Source: Cycas panzhihuaensis (Eukaryota; Cycadophyta). Taken from it: 64,000 bases of DNA. Below the pieces are notes generated by a model. It was not told the DNA's origin. It saw nothing but the letters and a program-made list of their open reading frames with translations, and searched no databases. Below are positions 27,501-38,837 of the stretch, piece by piece (the stretch's first letter is position 1; each line of letters starts with the position of its first letter). The position numbers were made by a program, and so were the translations under genes. The stretch is from positions 56,427,741 through 56,491,740 of the forward strand of contig CM041465.1 in the NCBI GenBank assembly GCA_023213395.1, read 5' to 3'.

Positions 27501-28471
27501 GATCAACAATAGTTACTATTATGTTATATGTTGATGACCTTATTCTTATATGCAACTATAACAAAACTATTATAGAAATAATGTCTAATCTAGGATAGAC
27601 TTTTGATATGATAGATCTTACTTAACTCTATTACTTCTTAGGCATCAAAGTTAGGTAGATGGAAGATTGCATCATGATGTTGCAAGCAAGGTATACTACA
27701 AATTTTCTTAAGAGATTCAGTATGAAGGATTGCAAACTTGTGAAGAAACCATGTATTAAGGGCACCAAGATTCTAAAGGATATAAATAATCCAACTATAG
27801 ATAGGGCTTTATATCGACAAGTGGTAGGGAGTTTGATTTATTTAACTTATACTAGTCTTGATATTACATATATTATTAGATTAGTTTCCCATTTCCTATA
27901 GAATCCCCAAGAGTCTTATTGGGTTGTTATTAAAAGGATTATAAAGTATATGAAGGGAACACTTAATCTTAGCCTTGAATACCATCATGGTGGAGAGGTA
28001 AACTTGCATAGGTATACAGATGTAGATTAGGGTGGAGATGTAGAAGATTGCAAATTGATTACAAGTTATAGTTTTGGAATTGGCAATGATTTTGTATCAT
28101 GGCAAACCAAAAAGTAGACCATTATCACATTGTTATTTATAGAGGCTAAGTACTAAGTACTAAGTTTCATTATAAGGGAAGGTGTATGGTTACAGGGAAT
28201 GTTTGAGATGCTTAGAATTACTTCTAGTATACCTATAATATATATCAATAATCAAAGTGTTATTTGACTTCTTAAGAATCTAGAGTTTCATGCACATATG
28301 AAGCATATTAAGATCTAGTACCATTATATATGTGAGTAAAATAAATTAGGGAAGTTATAGGTTAAATTTTGTCCAAGTGAGGAATAGTTTATGGACATGT
28401 TTACAAAGTCTCTTATTGAAGATCACTTCATCAAAATTCGTACACAATTTAGACTAAGTGAAGTTATCCTT
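24567..28471 (+). pseudogene. C2 gag-pol remnant
   Basis: Copia polyprotein starting at ATG 24567 (MTKLVPLVTFNENNFNKW), the same start as the related C5 gag at 55178. An open gag piece spans 24879-25103. The zinc knuckle (about 25270-25310) reads CNYYKK*GHKEKY, with the second and last Cys lost. Protease: ILDSGIPKYIT near 25460. Pre-integrase and integrase run about 25850-26650 (GKHHCYPF, FVDDSSRKASMFFF). RT at about 27010-27700 has NDTWDLV and YVDD (27527-27538). RNase H runs to about 28440 (open piece 27659-27901, RALYRQVVGSLIYLTYTSLD). Many TAG/TAA stops replace former CAA, CAG and TGG codons. An amber codon at 24732-24734 is shared with C5. Confidence 0.85.
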
Positions 28472-28484
28472 AAAGGGGGATATA
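28472..28484 (+). other. C2 polypurine tract
   Basis: TAAAGGGGGATAT just after the RNase H frame, in the usual copia position before a 3' LTR. Confidence 0.5.
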
Positions 28485-28723
28485 TCAATTAGGATAATAC
28501 CTATCGACATCGACAAGGAATGTCTAACTCCTATTGACAGGATAAAGCTATCAACTAAGGATAGTTTATACCCCATAGATAAGACTATCGATATTGATAG
28601 GATTGTTCATCAACTTGTTGATAAGAAAAAGGATAAGATAGTCTAGTTCTAGTTGATGTAGACTAAAGATAAAGGTTCATCAATATGCATGCTATCAATA
28701 AGACCTATGTTAATATTAAGACA

Positions 28724-29182
28724 TGATCTTAGAGTGGCTATTATTACACTCAATTGATCTCTAATATTTATTGTGATGCAATGAGACATATGTCAGTGAG
28801 TTTAATGTGGCATATATGGCATGATGATGCATATGTTAGTGAGGTTAATATGACACATATAATGCATCATAAATATGTGTCGACAGATGTAATATCAATG
28901 ATTATTTAAGGTACTTATGGATCTATATAAACAGATCTATAGTCCATTATAAAATATTGATGATAGTGGATTATTCAATATTAATGTGATCGACAATCTT
29001 TACTGGTGGATTTTTTCTTAAAAGAGTTTCTCACATATATTCTATTTTATGCTTAGGTTCTTTTGTGCTTAGTGTGTACATAAATAATCTAGCTATCTAT
29101 TTTTTTTCTAATATGGTATCAAATCTTATCTACTGCTTGGTCATCTATCAATAGTGAGTTCTATTAACTACAACTTCTAATA
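28724..29182 (+). repeat. C2 3' LTR
   Basis: Matches 4642-5118. Contains TTCTAATA plus TGGTATCAAATCT (29111-29126), a fossil PBS inside the LTR, and ends CTTCTAATA. The true start may be nearer 28485, right after the polypurine tract. Confidence 0.7.
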
Positions 29183-29890
29183 ATTGGATATTAATAAGCA
29201 TGGTAAACCTATGAATCCTACTTTATATAGAAAGCTAGTAGGGAAACTAATTTACCTTATACATACTTAACCTGATATTTCATATATATTGGGATTTGCT
29301 CAAGGTTTATGACTTATCCCAAGATTTCATATTAAAAAATAGCCATGCAGATCTTGAGATATCTTTAAGGTTCATTTTAGTTTGAATTTGATTACTGTTA
29401 GGTGGATAATCCTTCTTTGGTAGGTTATACAGATGTTGATTAGGTTAAATACAAGGATAGTCATAGATCAACCTTAGGTTATTATTTTAAACTGAGTTCT
29501 ATCTCTATGTCCTAGAGTTATAAAAAGTCACCAAATATCACTTTATCCTCCATTAAAAAGAGTATAAAGTTATTGTTAGCACAACTATTGAGGCTATCTA
29601 GCTTAGAAGGATTCTTAAAGAGCTTAGTATTAATTAAACATAAGTTATAACTCCTTTATGCAATAATTAAAGTATTCTCAAATTGGCCAAGAATCTTATG
29701 TTCCATGTGAGAACAAAGCATATTAAGGCCCACCATCACTTCATCATGGAGCATGTATAGGATGGTGAGATTGATCTAATCCCTAAGTCAACCAATGAAT
29801 AAATTATTGATATCTTCACCAAAGTACTTCCTTGTAATAAATTTGAATGTTTTTAGCTTAGACTTGGTATAATAATTAATAAGCTCATCA
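29183..29890 (+). pseudogene. C1: copia RNase H fragment
   Basis: Begins DINKHGKPMNPTLYRKLVGK, continuing LIYLIHT*PDISYILGFAQG, then VGYTDVD and ITLSSIKKSIK: the copia RNase H with its linker from RT. The start joins in sense to the RT fragment ending at 4641, across the C2 insertion. Numerous stops are present. It ends with the polypurine tract TTAAGGGAAGG (29891-29901). Confidence 0.75.
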
Positions 29891-29901
29891 TTAAGGGAAG
29901 G

Positions 29902-30116
29902 TGATAGAATAATTAATATTGATTCTATTAATTCAACATTAGTTATTTATAAATGTAATGTACATGTATAATATTAATATCATGTTAGTAACTTAGTATA
30001 TTATAACGGTATTAATGCCATTCTTGTGATTGGTTATAACTTGAGATTATGAGCCTAAGCATATGGGATCATATTTACTTACACCTCATTATAATACACA
30101 TCTAAGGTGATTATAT
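29902..30116 (+). repeat. C1 3' LTR, first part
   Basis: Starts TGATAGAATAATTAATATTG after a polypurine tract, AT-rich, and is cut at 30116 by L1. It should resume at 48868. No second copy is in the window to fix its end. Confidence 0.55.
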
Positions 30117-30474
30117 TATTAGAAAAATAAACATGGAGCTATGACACCATGTTAAAAAATAAATCTACTATGAATAAAAAAGATGAGAATATGGTGAGTG
30201 AAGGATAAAGAAATGAAGCATAAGAAGGATTAAGCATATACAAGTTAACACAAAGAAATGGAAGAATGGTTAAACCTCAAATTAGAAAGAAGGATGATAT
30301 ACATACTTATAGTATAACTCACCACTTATGAGAAAACCCTCATTAGTTAATATTGTGGGCTAACACAAATTTCTATGTTGTATATAACTTAAGAAGACTT
30401 CAAATATAGAATATAAATAAATCTAGAGAGTGTATGAATAGGGATAATTATATAATTGGGTATTACACCTAACA
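30117..30474 (-). repeat. L1 3' LTR
   Basis: 358 bp. On minus it starts TGTTAGGTGTAATACCC and ends TTTTTCTAATA. It includes the PBS-like TGGTGTCATAGCTCCATG near its end. Confidence 0.85.
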
Positions 30475-30484
30475 TTCCCCCTAT

Positions 30485-33027
30485 AATAAATAATAACATA
30501 AAATGAAATATCGCATCAAATATATAAAATTGAGCCTTTAAATAAATGTTAGATCATAAGCTGCTACAATAACATAATCTACTACTAATGTCCATATGAA
30601 AAGAACTCCATCCACTAATCTATATGGGTAAAAAATCATTGTGACTACTGATTGGATAGGATGTTCTTTTATGTACATGGTCTAATCAATGCCAAATAAG
30701 CTTTACCCTTAGAACATACCATCCTACATGGTCAAACAAGTAAGCTGATGAAGAAACATACAAGAGTAGCTAAAAAGGGGTCCCACCTCTTGACTATATG
30801 GGATAATATAAGTAGCTTCTTTAGTTATAATGGTTAGAAATAAATGGCTATAAGGTCTTACGAGAGCATTAAGACCTTAACTTACCTCTATGAGTTAAAA
30901 AACATGTTACTATGGGCTTACAACATGCCTCTATAGACTTCAACACACTATTATAGGCTTACAATGGCCTTTATAGGCTAAAATATCTAGCAATAAATGT
31001 CAATACATGACTAAAAAATATATGTGACTTAAATACAATACAAATAACTCTCTCAGATAATAAATTTCAATGAATTTTTAATAAATATAAGTTTTTTAGA
31101 GCCTAAAATGAGCCTAAATGATAAATGGTATATGTTACCCCATATTTAGGGTATATTATATTAATAGAATATACAACAAATAATATGAAACCTTAAAAAT
31201 TATATGTATATGCCTAAAAATATTGAAAAAATGAAAAAAAATGAAATTAAAAAAAAAAAACTTTAAGCTAAAATATATATACTAAATTAGCTCCAAATGT
31301 TATCAAGTGGCCTACCAAATTGAAACTCTCTCATTTACATATCTAATGCAATTAGCAAGAATAAAAATAGAGTTTGTATGCTTAAGTTATAAGTAAAATC
31401 TAAAAATCATGGACTTAGCCCCTTTTGCTAGTAAATAAGAGGTCATATGGTAGTATAATATAATCAAGGGCTAAAAAATAAGGGTTAAATTGACTCCTAA
31501 TAAAAATTAAGTGAACTAAAAAAATTTTGCATTTACAAAAATGTTTAACTCTTTCTAATAAGAGTTTATGTCTGCCATAAAAAAAATACTTTGCCAAAAA
31601 ATATTAATCTTAAAAAAATAATATCCAAATAAAAATAATCTTAGGGTTTCAAAGAATTTATGACCATCATTATTTTGTCTTTATAGGTGCAATAGATATG
31701 GTGAATGGTAATGATGGAGTTGTTATAGATTGAATGAGTTTTTACATTTTCTGTATGATATATAAACCTCAAGCTAGCATCCAATGCATGTTACAGAGTG
31801 GTAACAAGGGCGACGTCAACTAGTTCACATGGATGAACTCCAAGTTGAGGTTTCTTTGGAAGGTTTTTAGATATTTCTAGTCATTGTAGCTTCAAATGAT
31901 CTGCCTATAAATCTATTACTTGCTTTGTTAAATCCATAGAGCTTGGATTCATTTATTTTGGTGGTAATTTCATTCATTTAAATATTTCTTTTTTATGGAT
32001 CATTAAGTAGGTAATAGCTACCATGTTAGCTCAAGGTTTCATTGCCTGTGTGTATATTTCTTTTTAGTCCACTAGATGGTTTATAGAACTACCATGGGAA
32101 ATTGCTCTAGCCTAATACTCCTTCCATTGAACACCCTAATGTTTCATGGGGATTTAACATGTACCTCTTTTTTGTTACAGTTCTAATTCTTAACCTATAA
32201 GGAGATTTTATAAGATCATCTTTACATCCAAATTTGTTTAGCCAAGGCATCTTGAAGATAATGGATCCTAGGCTCTTTGTGGTCCCTCTGCATGAGGTCA
32301 CATACATTTTCTGTGTGGCCATCTCTGTGTAGAAGAATAGAGTGTGTGAAAGACCAAGGTAACTCTAATTCAGAAGCACCACTATCCTTTACATCATATT
32401 GATCACGATGTATTACAAAATTAAATTTTAGTGAGCATGCCAATTTTTAGCGTAAGAAGCCATAGTCAAGGGAAAGTTATTAGCAAAATGATAAGGGACA
32501 AGGCAGTGTATGAACATTACTAGCTATTCTAAATGGTACCTTGATAGATGATGTTTCTCATATAGCTAGGTCTATGTCTCCCTTTAACAATAATAATCTA
32601 GGAATAAAGAGGGATAAAAAATTGGGGCATCTGAAGATAATCTCTTTATTTTTTCATCTATATTCATTATTTTCTTCACCCCACTTTTTTTGTAGATTTT
32701 CTTGGGATATATATATAAATATTTCTCAAATACTTTAACATATATATTGGCAAAATATATGGCTTCAATCAACTATCATAAAAAACTCTTTTTTTTTTTT
32801 TATTATTGAGGTAGCTTTTTTTTTATGTCCTTAGATCTAGCAATAGATCCTTGTATAAGACTCCTACAAAGGCCTCTAGACTGAGGCTTAAATATCCATA
32901 AAAAACTTTTGTTTTTTTTACAATAGATTTACATCATCTATAGGGTAATCGGCCCTATAACTGATGCAAAATCTATCTATATTCTTTTTTTAAATAAAAA
33001 ATTCAAACTGACAATTTTGTGACCTTC
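30485..33027 (-). other. L1 interior, left part
   Basis: AT-rich, with poly-A/T runs. The only frames of note are minus 32107-32322 (71 codons, with IIFKMPWLNKFGCKDDLIK) and 32222-32443 (73 codons). They overlap in different frames and could be one broken reading. PWLNKFG recalls the end of a gypsy protease, but this is too weak for a call. Confidence 0.45.
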
Positions 33028-33032
33028 AATAA
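33028..33032. other. C4 target-site duplication, left
   Basis: AATAA, repeated perfectly at 41294-41298. Confidence 0.9.
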
Positions 33033-33367
33033 TGTTGGGAATAATCCCAATGTTTGTGCACTAGAGCGCTTAGGGCCCCTCAAAGCCACCTTTGAGGGCC
33101 CCTAGGGCACCTTGAGCCGTTCAATAGTGGCCTGACCAACCACTCATGTGAGGTACGTATAACCGTTATTTATTTTTAATATTTTTTCAAACTAACCTTA
33201 ATTGTTGTGCAGCTAGGGTGATGGCGCCCGACGCCTCCCCGAATTCTCTATGTAAGGGTTGGGAATACCTCCCTGGTGTTTATTAACACCGCTACTCTTT
33301 CAGAAATTGCCGTTGTACTCAAGATGAAAGCATCGTGATGTCCTGCTCTGCTCCTCCGGCTCCATCA
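33033..33367 (+). repeat. C4 5' LTR
   Basis: 335 bp. It contains a near-perfect hairpin (AGGGCCCCTCAAAG at 33072 and CTTTGAGGGCCCCT ending at 33103). The TATA position reads TATGTAAG (33249-33256), where the other two LTRs of this family read TATATAAG. Confidence 0.95.
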
Positions 33368-33369
33368 TT

Positions 33370-33382
33370 TGGTATCAAAGCC
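33370..33382 (+). other. C4 primer-binding site
   Basis: TGGTATCAAAGCC, two bases after the LTR; one mismatch to the initiator tRNA-Met PBS kept in C6 (TGGTATCAGAGCC). Confidence 0.9.
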
Positions 33383-34542
33383 ACGGTGATCACGTTGTCT
33401 ATTTTCTAGTTTTAGTTGCTCAAACGTCTGGCGGAACATAGCTATATGACTGCTCGTTGAGAATCTGGCGAGCACATCTATCCGCTGGAGAAGACGGATC
33501 TGGATTCCATCCACTGTGGAGGAAGATCTCCCGCTCGGAAGTTTGTTCTCCACACGGAAACCAGGTTCTTCGTTTCATTTTTTTTTATATATGCCTCTTA
33601 TTTGCTCCTTTTGATCTCTGATATATATGCACTTGAATATATATGCACTTGATAGATTTATAGTTTGTGTATTGGATTAATTTTTATAATTTGTACATCT
33701 CTTTACAAACATATATATAGCCGTTTGTTCTGTCCATCAAATCTGAGCTAGCTCCTGCTTCCTTGCATCTCTGTGCTCCTGTATTGTTCCGTGCCCGTTT
33801 CGACCTCTGTGCAAGCCCATTTCCGTTGGCCCATTGCGTTAACCATACACTATACATCTTTACATTTGCTAAGCCCTTGACTGCGAGTACAGTCTCCGTC
33901 TCCGTGACACTATCTGCGTCTCTGTCTCTATCTACGTTTTCGTTTCACCGTTCTCGGCTCCTCGCGCCGTTCCGGTTGTGACTCTGCGTCTCTCTACTCC
34001 AGGCCCATTGCCGCTTTAACTCTCTGCGTCCCGTGCCCGCTCCCGTTTGACTCTGCTGCATTTCCGTGACGTGTTTGACTCTGCTGCGTCTATGTTTCCG
34101 TTCCGCGTGATCTCATTAATGCCCCGTCCATTTTGATCCGTTCGTCCGGATCCGCTTTTATACACATTCCGCGTTGATATTATCGCCTTCCGTTGATTAT
34201 GAACCGTATGCCATACAGCGTTGCTGTGTTCTCCGGTTAAATCGTCGCCTCATTAAATCGCCCGCTGTTTCCATTCATTGATTGCTTGTTTAGCTTCATG
34301 GCCGATTAGTTCATTGTTGCCATTTATTGATTGCTTGTTTATAAATTACGATTGAATTCGGTTTGCATTTTATGCTCTTTGCACCACTAATATTTATATT
34401 TGACTTGATGCTCTTTGTATCAATCGTATTTGAATTTCGTTATTGTTACCTTGTGCTGCTGCGTCATACATAATTACATTTATTTATTGTATGTTCTTAA
34501 AATCCGTTTTTAAAGAATTAAGTTCTATTTTTAAACTTGACG

Positions 34543-34612
34543 AGCGAGTTCACCCTCCTGGCATCGGAGGTTTTTGTTATCCGACTGGTCTTAGGTTCAA
34601 TCCCAGCTCAGT
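34543..34612 (+). other. tRNA-like segment in the leader
   Basis: Contains TGGCATCGGAGG (box A-like) followed about 33 bp later by GGTTCAATCCC (34594-34604), which fits the box B consensus. The C6 counterpart at 57832-57902 reads GGGTTTAATCCC. It is not a tRNA gene: there is no cloverleaf I can close. Confidence 0.35.
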
Positions 34613-36052
34613 CCATCTTTCGATCAAATTTTAAAGAAGTTTTTTCAATTTTAAACTTTATTTTTTTAAAATTTTATTTTTCCATAGGGTTATTGGCGCT
34701 TTTGTGGCCATAACTTCTTTTTGGCTCATCGGTTTCAGACGAAACTTGCGCCAATAGATCAGAAATTTTCCGTAGATCGATTTCGACTGGTCATAAGACC
34801 AATTTGGTGCCCATTTGACCTTGTTTCGACCTTTTTAACATTGGACTTTCAAAATTTCAGCAGTTTTTACATTTTTAACAAAATCGGTTTTAGAACTGGC
34901 TGTCATTTACTTTTGGTAAACTATTTTGTGTCTGAATTCTCTCTATAGAAATCTACGTCATATAGACTTTAATACCCATTTTTTATTTCAATTCTTTAAG
35001 TTCATTTTCACTAATATTTTAATCGCTAAAATAAGAAAATTAGTTGTTTTTGCCTGTTTCTTGAACATTCTAGATAAAGACACTTGTCACATTTTTCACT
35101 ATAACTTTTGCAATTTTTATCAGATTTCATTTCCGTCAGCTTCATTGGGAAGCTGACTCATTTCTCTTCATTGTAATATAATTTTTTATATATTTTGACA
35201 CATTTTGCTTATATTTCAAATCAGCTAAAGTTGAAGTATTTTATTGGCCTAAATCTGCTTTTTTTTTACACCTGTTTAATATATTCTTTCAAAATTTTCA
35301 ATTGGCAGAATCTTAATTACTTCATCAATAATATTTGATCATTTTTTAAACTTTTCTAAGGATTAATTAGTATTTTTATGCAATTTTTTGCCTACCCTGC
35401 TCCTGTTAGGCTCCATAAGGAGGTCCTTTCCTTTGCCTCATTCAAAACGTGATTTATTGGTATCCATTTTCAAAACCGTCTATTTTATTGGATTCACATC
35501 TCAAAGAATCTACATATTGATAAAATTTTAAGCTATTCTGACCTCATTCAATATAGTTTTCAATCTGTTAAAGTTGAGTATATATATTCATCCTAACAAG
35601 CTTGTCTTCTTTCAAAATTGTAAAGAAAATTCTAGTTCATATTTTCCTTGTTTACTCAAGTTTCTGCTTGATCTTTTTACAAGCACTTTACATTATTTTG
35701 AATAAGCATTTGTTTATAAGGCAATAAATAAAAGTTGTTCTTATATAAAAAGGATTTTTTTTTACATTGAAGATTTATCATTCATTTGAGAAATTGGCAT
35801 CTGTTTGAAAACTATTTATTCTCAAAAGTTTATTTCAAATCTTGCATAAGTGAAAAGTTTTAAGCATCATTACTTTCTTATTGATCGTTTTACTTTAAAA
35901 GTGTATCAAAGTTGTTGAAAAATATCATCTTTCTTGCACTTATAAAAGGAAAATTACATTTTTTTCAAAGGCATATTACATTTGTTTAAAGGGCATTATA
36001 TATTTTTTTTGAAAAAAAACAAAAGAGTTTTTTGTAAAAGTTTTTATTTCAT

Positions 36053-36107
36053 CTTGCTTAGAGCATTTTTTATTATTATCAAAAGAATTTTTCTTTTTCT
36101 AAGCAAG
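36053..36107 (+). other. Conserved hairpin near gag
   Basis: CTTGCTTAGA (36053-36062) pairs perfectly with TCTAAGCAAG (36098-36107). The same arms are kept in C6 (59333-59342 and 59375-59384) although the loop differs. Confidence 0.6.
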
Positions 36108-36740
36108 ACCACATTGCTAAATAGATTAGTTTTCACATTAAATAAGATAATCCCGAATTGAACCACACTTTTTCCAAATTGCAAGGGGAAATTAGGACCT
36201 GAGATTACCACAAGACACGCTAATCGGCCTACTCATATTGGATGAGGACAGCCATTAGCTATCAGGTGTATACGGTGGCAGGCTGAGGTGCAGAACCTTG
36301 TCCTTTTATAGTGTTTGGAGACCAAGGCTAGACCTAGAGAGGGTGAGTGCCTTTGGTTCGAGAACCTTCACCGCTAGATCTGTTGTTAGGCATAAATCCA
36401 GCGCAGGTGGACCAACAATTCAGGGGGGTGTCAAAGCCTTCTTAGCAGCCCACGTACTAAGGTATATAGAGCCTAGCGCTCCGTACCGATATAAAGGGTC
36501 CCTGTTTTGCCATCTGTGGGCATGCGCCATTGACAGAATAGCAACCGAAGGTTACCCCAGGAGAAACATAAACTTAGAGCCTAGTAGCCTTTCTAGGTCC
36601 TAGTTCATTTGTTCAAACTTTTGAAAACCTTGGGATATATATTTGGAAATAATTTCTTTCATTTAAGTTCTTTCAATTTTTTACATTCAAATATTTTTTG
36701 CTATTGCATTTATCACATTTTATACAATCTTAATTTTAAA

Positions 36741-36986
36741 ATGACGTCTAGTTTTGGGAATATGATTATTCCTAAATTTGATGGAAACAATTTTCTTAAC
36801 TGGAGTAGGAGGATGAGGCCCATCCTCATAGCAAATGAAATGTGGGATATAGTGAGAAATGGTTACAATGACTTAGGATCAAATCCAACTGATACTGAAA
36901 AAGCTATGTACAAAGAAAATGTCAAAAAGGATAATGAAGCCTTAGCCCTTATCTTTTGCGCTTTGGAAGATCATGTTTTCCCATGA
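36741..36986 (+). CDS. C4 gag N-terminal piece
   Basis: Open from ATG 36741 to the stop at 36984-36986. FDGNNFLNWSRRMRPILIAN and MWDIVRNGYND are typical of the copia gag N terminus (capsid domain). The upstream frame to 36609 is leader; C6 shows the same ATG at 60016 as the shared start. Confidence 0.7.
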   Translation: MTSSFGNMIIPKFDGNNFLNWSRRMRPILIANEMWDIVRNGYNDLGSNPTDTEKAMYKENVKKDNEALALIFCALEDHVFP

Positions 36987-37096
36987 GTTAGTGAATCCAT
37001 TAAGTTCAAAGAGGCTTGGGATACTTTACAGCTTATATCTGAAGAATTGCGTCCTCTAAACTACAAAACTTAAGAAGTAAGTTCGAAAATTTACGT

Positions 37097-37969
37097 ATGA
37101 TGCCTCATGAATCAATAACTGAATTTATGACCAAGATTCAAGATATAGTTAATCAAATGAGGTCCCTTGGGGACACCTTAACCGAACAAAGAGTTGTTGA
37201 ATGGATCCTTCGATGTGTAGGAGCCGTTAGACACTTTGAGATGGTAGCTACTAGTATTAGTGTATCTAAAGACCTAAATACCCTCAAAATAGAACAACTT
37301 ACTGCTATGCTCATGTCCATAGAAGAGCAACAAGCTGCCAATGAAACCTTAGAACATGCCTTTGCTACAAAGGCCAACATTCAATCTAATCCTCAAGATG
37401 GCACTTCAAAACAAAATGAATCTCCTCTAAGGCGAAAAGATGAAAACCCTAGCAATGAACCTAGACAAAATCCTCCACGATACCAAGCTCCTCATAATAG
37501 ACAAGGACGAACCCCACAACATGAAAACTCTCCAAGACATTTGAACACTCAAAGAAACCCTAACCAACGAAGACAAGTTGAAAATCATTCTTGTTGTCCA
37601 CATTGTCATGGGAACCCACAACCTTCTAGAACACCTCAACACTATCGTGACCAACCAAGGAATAATCATACTCAATTCTATGAGGAAAGGGGGAGACCTC
37701 TCAACCTTGATCACTCTCCACCAAGGAATCAAAATCTTAGTTATGGAAAAAGAGATCAACTATATTGCACTTATTGTCGTCGAAATGGTCACACTGAAGA
37801 TAAGTGTTTTTCAAAACATGGACCACCCTCTAGAGGACATGTGTCAAATACATCAGAATCTAAAATCAACAATAGGTTATTTCTATCTAGTTTTTCAAAC
37901 CAGGAAGAAGAGGATGATAGTTGGTACATTGAGTCCGGTTGTTCCACCCACATGACCCATAAAGAATAA
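37097..37969 (+). CDS. C4 gag C-terminus and protease start
   Basis: 291-codon open piece: capsid end (MTKIQDIVNQMRSLGDTLTE), a long Gln/Asn/Pro/Arg-rich linker (about residues 95-215) likely to bind RNA, the zinc knuckle, and the protease motif WYIESGCSTHMTHKE. Stops at TAA 37967, where C6 has CAA. Confidence 0.75.
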   Translation: MMPHESITEFMTKIQDIVNQMRSLGDTLTEQRVVEWILRCVGAVRHFEMVATSISVSKDLNTLKIEQLTAMLMSIEEQQAANETLEHAFATKANIQSNPQDGTSKQNESPLRRKDENPSNEPRQNPPRYQAPHNRQGRTPQHENSPRHLNTQRNPNQRRQVENHSCCPHCHGNPQPSRTPQHYRDQPRNNHTQFYEERGRPLNLDHSPPRNQNLSYGKRDQLYCTYCRRNGHTEDKCFSKHGPPSRGHVSNTSESKINNRLFLSSFSNQEEEDDSWYIESGCSTHMTHKE

Positions 37970-38146
37970 TTATTTTAAACTTTGGATACAAATAAGAAAG
38001 GGTCTATTATGTTTGGAGATAACACTTCTCACCAATCGATTGGAAAAGGTAACATTGCCTTATTGACTGATAGTGGTGAATATAAATATTTAAATGATGT
38101 TCTATATGTCCCTGCTTTAAGGAAAAACTTACTATCGGTAGGATAG

Positions 38147-38551
38147 ATGATGGGACAAGACTATAAAATAATTTTGATAATCTGCGAATGTGTCATCAAA
38201 GACAAACGACAAAATGAAGCTATTGTTGCTAGGGGTATCATGACTAAAGATCGTTTATTTAAACTTACTATCACCCCCTCAGATACATATGCCCTTAGAA
38301 CCACAACTACTATGGATAGTGACCTATGGCATCGACGTTTCGGTCACCTTAATTATACCAATTTAGCCCTTATGAAAAGATTAGATATGGTTAATGGCTT
38401 GCCCCCTATTGATGTTAATAAAGAGTTGTGTGAGGGATGCCTTCTTGGAAAACATCATAGAGAAAGTTTTCCAGACTTTAGCCATCGGGCATCTGCCTCT
38501 TCAACTCGTCTACACAGATATTTGTGGCCCAATGGCCCTCCCTCTCCTTAG
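38147..38551 (+). CDS. C4 pre-integrase piece
   Basis: 135-codon open piece with the gag-pre-integrase zinc site: LWHRRFGHLNYTNLALMKRL and ELCEGCLLGKHHRESFP (His-His-Cys-Cys). After about 38490 a frameshift replaces the integrase start found in C6. Confidence 0.65.
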   Translation: MMGQDYKIILIICECVIKDKRQNEAIVARGIMTKDRLFKLTITPSDTYALRTTTTMDSDLWHRRFGHLNYTNLALMKRLDMVNGLPPIDVNKELCEGCLLGKHHRESFPDFSHRASASSTRLHRYLWPNGPPSP

Positions 38552-38837
38552 CAGGTGCCAAATATTTCCTTACATTTATTGATGACTTTACAAGAAAGAC
38601 TTGGGTGTTCTTTCTCAAATACAAATCTGATGCTTTCGACCACTTTGTTGACTTCAAAACCTTTGTTGAGCGACAAAGTGGATATCATATCCTCTTAAGA
38701 TCGGATAATGGGGAGAATTTACCTCTAATATCTACAAGGATTACTGTATTCAACATGGGATCAGGTGATAACATACCAACCCCTACACCCCATAACAAAA
38801 CGGTGTAGCTGAAAGGAAAAACAGAACTATCGTAGAA

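Larger units (their letters stand above)
33383..36740 (+). other. C4 long 5' leader (3.4 kb)
   Basis: No conserved protein. It is aligned with the C6 leader (56491-60015) over nearly its whole length, with many small indels that break all candidate frames. Notable parts are a tRNA-like stretch (34543-34612), a conserved 10-bp-stem hairpin (36053-36107), and a GC-richer block (36180-36600) whose open frame 36298-36603 is not kept in C6. Confidence 0.7.

Noticed and set aside
34543-34612. A tRNA gene
   Set aside because: Box-like words are present but I cannot fold an acceptor stem or cloverleaf, and box B is altered in C6.
36298-36603. 101-codon frame in the C4 leader
   Set aside because: The matching C6 segment (59590-59880) has several indels that break it, so it is not conserved as protein.
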